This document shows, piece after piece, positions 60,805 through 64,000 of a stretch of DNA of 64,000 nt. Position 1 is the first letter of the stretch; each line of letters begins with the position of its first letter. Origin of the DNA: Mactra quadrangularis (taxonomy: Eukaryota; Mollusca; Bivalvia; Venerida; Mactridae); the NCBI GenBank assembly GCA_025267735.1, contig CM046298.1, forward strand, positions 31,099,264 through 31,163,263. Reading direction: 5' to 3'. The position numbers and the translations under genes are program-made. A model generated the notes under the pieces. The model worked only from the letters and a program-made list of their open reading frames with translations, was not told the DNA's origin and searched no databases.

Positions 60805-62125
60805 AAATTACCACTAGATCTGGCCTTTTCCAAACGAAGGTCACATTCAGGTGACCTTTTCTCATCATAATATTTATGACGAAATTGTTATGATACGTAA
60901 CTTGTTCACATCGTCTACGTCACGCAATTTGAAATGAGACACCCAATTGCAGACTGTGAATAATACCGCTGTTAGATTTGCATGCAAACCTTGGTCTAAA
61001 AATAAAAATTACGAAATCAAAATGTGATTAATAGTGTTTTCAATGTGACCTTGCATTGACTAAGTAGAGATCCAGTACGACAACGGGAGTAGAACAGGAT
61101 CTCTGTTTACAGAGATTGTTCTAGCTTGTATCAGACATGGTTGATGTAGACAAACAATAAAGTAAAGTAACCAGCTTCAGATAATTTAGTTCTTTGGGAT
61201 AACTGAATAGTTAATATCCATATTTTCTAGATCTTCAAAAAGTTTATTGAGACAATAAAGGTATTGCCTCTTAGACAATGTCTCTTAGAGTAATAATCAT
61301 ATCAATATAAAATCATCATGTTATAAGAACTAGGCTAGTTGCTACAAACTTGCATCAACCAATATAATAAACATATAACCTCAGTTTATGTTACTCTTGA
61401 TCATTTCTAAACCAGTGCAATCAGGAAAAATACTGCATACTTATCTTAAATTTATTAAATGTTCAAACTACCATTAAGCTATGATGAGGTATATCTAACA
61501 ACTGTAATGCAACCATTTAAAATTTAAATTACAAGAGTCATTCTTAGATGGCACAATTTATTTTTATACTGATTTCAAAACAAATATAACTCGGTATTAT
61601 AATAGAGTAACTCACATTTCTTAGAATTGAAAATACACTGACTTAATAATTAAACAAGAGATGCAATGTGAAAACCACATTAAAGCCAGATCTAAAAACT
61701 TTAACGCAAAAATTACAAAGGGAAGTAATCATCGCCTGCCCACCATCCGGCTAAAAATGAGAAATTCTATATACAGCTGACCAAAACTGTACAGAAAACA
61801 TTGAACATATTTAAGTAAATCTATCGCACAACATAGCACTGCAATATTTAACATGTCTTCATAAAATGAAAAAAAAACAGTGAAAACTCTAAATTGAAAT
61901 CCATTCTCTTAATACTATATATCAGTATCATTGAAAAAAAGGGGCTTGTAAAAGTTACCATAATCAAACCCATGTTCAAATGTACAAAAATATGAACAAC
62001 AAAACTTCTAATTCAAATCTATTCAAATAATTATGTCTATAGAGTAGTATCATCATTTAATCAAAACAATAATCTGTGTATACATCAAAGTCATCATTAT
62101 CAAAGCCATACACATGTCTGTTCAT
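60805..62125. other. Single-copy region, no gene seen
   Basis: Mildly higher complexity at 60820-61150, including a short hairpin ATCTCTGT-TT-ACAGAGAT (61099-61116). No frame, splice pair or promoter could be supported. Confidence 0.45.
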
Positions 62126-62129
62126 TTTA

Positions 62130-62470
62130 AATAAACCTCTATCTACAATACAAAACTTAGTAAACATTGTGCTTATGGTTAAGTTTAGCCACATGGAAAT
62201 GCTTGTTATCACATACAGGACTATGGAGGGTGGTTTACCTAACCAGCTCTCTAAGAATCACCCTTCAACATTATTAGATTGACCCAACAAATTTCCCTAA
62301 CTTAGTCTGAACAAATAAATCTTATTTTAATAACCTCTATCTACAGTACAAACCAAATCAAACATGTGACTATGGTTAAGCTTAGTTACATGGGAATACT
62401 TGTAATCATAGATATGACCATGGGGTGTGGTTCACCTAACCGACTCACATAGATTAACCTTCAACAAGAG
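62130..62470. repeat. Old tandem duplication, about 197 bp, two diverged copies
   Basis: CCTCTATCTACA begins at 62136 and 62334. The shared order is TATGGTTAAG(T/C)TTAG, CACATGG or TACATGG, GTGGTTTACC or GTGGTTCACC, CTAACC, CCTTCAACA. Substitutions and small indels show the duplication is old. Confidence 0.75.
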
Positions 62471-62784
62471 ACCAACAGCTTTAACTGATAATAATCTTAA
62501 ACAAATTTCATAGAAGGATGTGTCTTGCAGTAACACATGAAAACTTGCAATTAATAAGAAACGTTTTAAATGATATATCTATCAATACATACACTTTTAT
62601 GTATAAAGCAACATAATCAAGTATTTGTTACAACGATAATACATTGTAAACATTTCAGTCAACTCTGATTTACAAATACAATGTACATAAGCTAACATAT
62701 TACTAGCAAGTTGATTTCATTTGAATTTATAAATGAACACTATAAATGTAACTAACATCTAAACAATACTCGATACAATAACAT
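62471..62784. other. AT-rich spacer, no gene seen
   Basis: No frame or repeat is supported. Confidence 0.5.
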
Positions 62785-63092
62785 CTTCCGATCTAGTTAT
62801 CCCCCCAGAATTCACTGGGTCCTTCACTAGATTACTCGGATTGTAGATCTTTTACAATCTACTTCCGATCTAGTTATCCCCCCAGAATTCACTGGGTCCT
62901 TCACTAGATTACTCGGATTGTAGATCTTTTACGATCTTCTTCCGATCTAGTTATCCCCCCAGAATTCACTGGGTCCTTCACTAGATTACTCGGATAGTAG
63001 ATCTTTTACAATTTTCTTCCGATCTAGCTATCCCCCCCAGAATAAACTGGGTCCTTCACTAGATTACTTGGATTTTAGATCTTTTACCATGT
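62785..63092. repeat. 77-bp tandem repeat, four copies, each able to form a long hairpin
   Basis: CTTCCGATCTAG begins at 62785, 62862, 62939 and 63016, a constant step of 77. In each unit ATCTAG pairs with CTAGAT and, inside it, CCCAG pairs with CTGGG around the loop AATTCA; an outer CCG/CGG pair extends the stem. Copy 4 changes the loop to AATAAA and has one more C, but keeps both stems. Its outer CGG becomes TGG, which still allows a G-U pair. It is richer in G/C than the flanks. It could be a small structured RNA repeat or a cruciform-forming minisatellite. Confidence 0.85.
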
Positions 63093-63530
63093 TATCTGGT
63101 ATATTATTCTATAGTTTCAATTATATATTATCAACGATCCACCTTTTTTTTTAATAATACTTGCTTGGATCATTTGTATTTTTTCTATATATTATTTTTG
63201 TTTATCTATATATATTTTTTTATTTCATATGATCTATTTTGGAGCATTATTATCAAGCCTGATTAGAGCTATTCACATGTATAATGTATAAATATATTTT
63301 AAAATCTATTTTAGTTTCTAATTTCCCAAATATCATAAACCAAAGATGGAAAAACTAAGCTGACAATAATACGAAAATTATGTTGTTTGATACATTCAAA
63401 TGTATGTAGATGACCATCATTTACTTGTTTCTGTAACTTCTATCACTTAGTATATAAAGTATAAATTTTCAATCAGACAAAAAGGCATAACCATCTGATA
63501 GCCAATAAAACTTCAATCGCCATCAAAGTT
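63093..63530. other. AT-rich spacer, no gene seen
   Basis: T-rich and A-rich runs only; no coding or structured feature is supported. Confidence 0.5.
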
Positions 63531-63925
63531 TGGGGGGATGCACATTTAGTGCACTCAGAGTTACGAAAATGACAAATTTGGTACACTGGGGGATGCACAT
63601 TTAGTGCACTCAGAGTAAAGAATATGACAAATTTGGTACACTGGGGGATGCACATTTAGTGCACTAAGAGTAAGGAATATGAAAAATTTGGTACACTGGG
63701 GGGGATGCACATTTAGTGCACTCAGAGTAAAGAATATGACAAATTTGGTACACTGGGGGATGCACATTTAGTGCACTCAGAGTAAAGAATATGACAAATT
63801 TGGTACACTGGGGGGATGCACATTTAGTGCACTCAGAGTAAAGAATATGACAAATTTGGTACACTGGGGGATGCACATTTAGTGCACTCAGATTAAAGAC
63901 TATGACAAATTTGGTACACTGTACA
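63531..63925. repeat. 55-bp tandem repeat, seven copies
   Basis: GATGCACATTTAGTGCACT begins at 63537, 63592, 63647, 63704, 63759, 63815 and 63870 (steps of 55-57). The steps differ because the G run before GATG varies. Each unit has a small hairpin, TGCAC-ATTTA-GTGCA, then GAGTAAAGAATATGACAAAT and TTGGTACACT. Three overlapping minus-strand frames (Cys/Pro/His-rich, 60-70 codons) follow from the period and are not genes. Confidence 0.93.
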
Positions 63926-64000
63926 ACTTACAAGTGTACTCAGTGAAGTGACCAAAAGAAATTATAGAAACCTACACCATTATTCACACGCAGTCTACTA

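Noticed and set aside
62076..62282. 68-codon plus-strand frame
   Set aside because: It lies partly in an old 197-bp duplication whose other copy does not keep the frame; no domain is recognised.
63473..63876. Three overlapping minus-strand Cys/Pro/His-rich frames that look like small cysteine-rich peptides
   Set aside because: They arise from the seven 55-bp repeats; there is no signal peptide and no independent start.

Overview
The window reads as non-coding DNA from an animal nuclear genome. It contains a 5'-truncated non-LTR retrotransposon, tRNA-derived fragments, at least one exon-like block with canonical splice sites, and about ten tandem-repeat families. The very frequent TACATGTA-type motifs and the repeat style fit a mollusc (perhaps a bivalve) or another lophotrochozoan, but that is inference. 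I see no complete protein-coding gene, rRNA gene, intact tRNA gene or CRISPR array. Most long open frames are by-products of repeat periodicity.

Region by region: (1) 1-36247 is one very large satellite array (satellite A, period about 186 bp, with a 192-bp variant). Three mobile elements interrupt it: a foldback DNA element at 2543-5487 with a 7-bp target duplication, a second foldback element at 6420-10164 with a 6-bp target duplication, and the 3' end of a CR1/L2-like LINE at 27461-28511. The array ends in a short inverted piece of itself at 36248-36286. (2) 36287-45050 is a T-rich, G-poor minisatellite (31/39-bp units) carrying nested kilobase-scale duplications. (3) 45050-46750 is mostly single-copy and holds a tRNA-derived fragment and a GC-richer island with a hairpin. 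(4) 46756-49930 is a 29-bp minisatellite that changes gradually from one consensus to another along its length. (5) 49935-51780 is a 161-bp array with internal (GAACA)n, followed by a 160-bp repeat at 51841-52330. (6) 52600-54800 holds four copies of a unit whose 246-bp core is nearly invariant, potentially structured, and open in one minus-strand frame. (7) 55388-58747 is a 46-bp minisatellite of roughly 70 copies. (8) 58748-62780 is largely single-copy AT-rich DNA with one good minus-strand exon candidate (58881-58970) and a GC-richer coding-like island (59142-59450). (9) 62785-63092 is four 77-bp hairpin repeats and 63531-63925 is seven 55-bp repeats.

No genes can be seen working together. 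What the sequence records is repeat birth, spread and decay: recent unequal-exchange duplications, a repeat consensus that drifts along an array, two unrelated-looking foldback elements sharing one architecture, and a 22-nt motif shared in opposite orientation by two arrays 4 kb apart. The best candidates for something functional and undescribed are the fourfold 246-bp core, the 77-bp hairpin repeat, and the foldback element at 6420-10164, which is built from head-to-head copies of its own ends.
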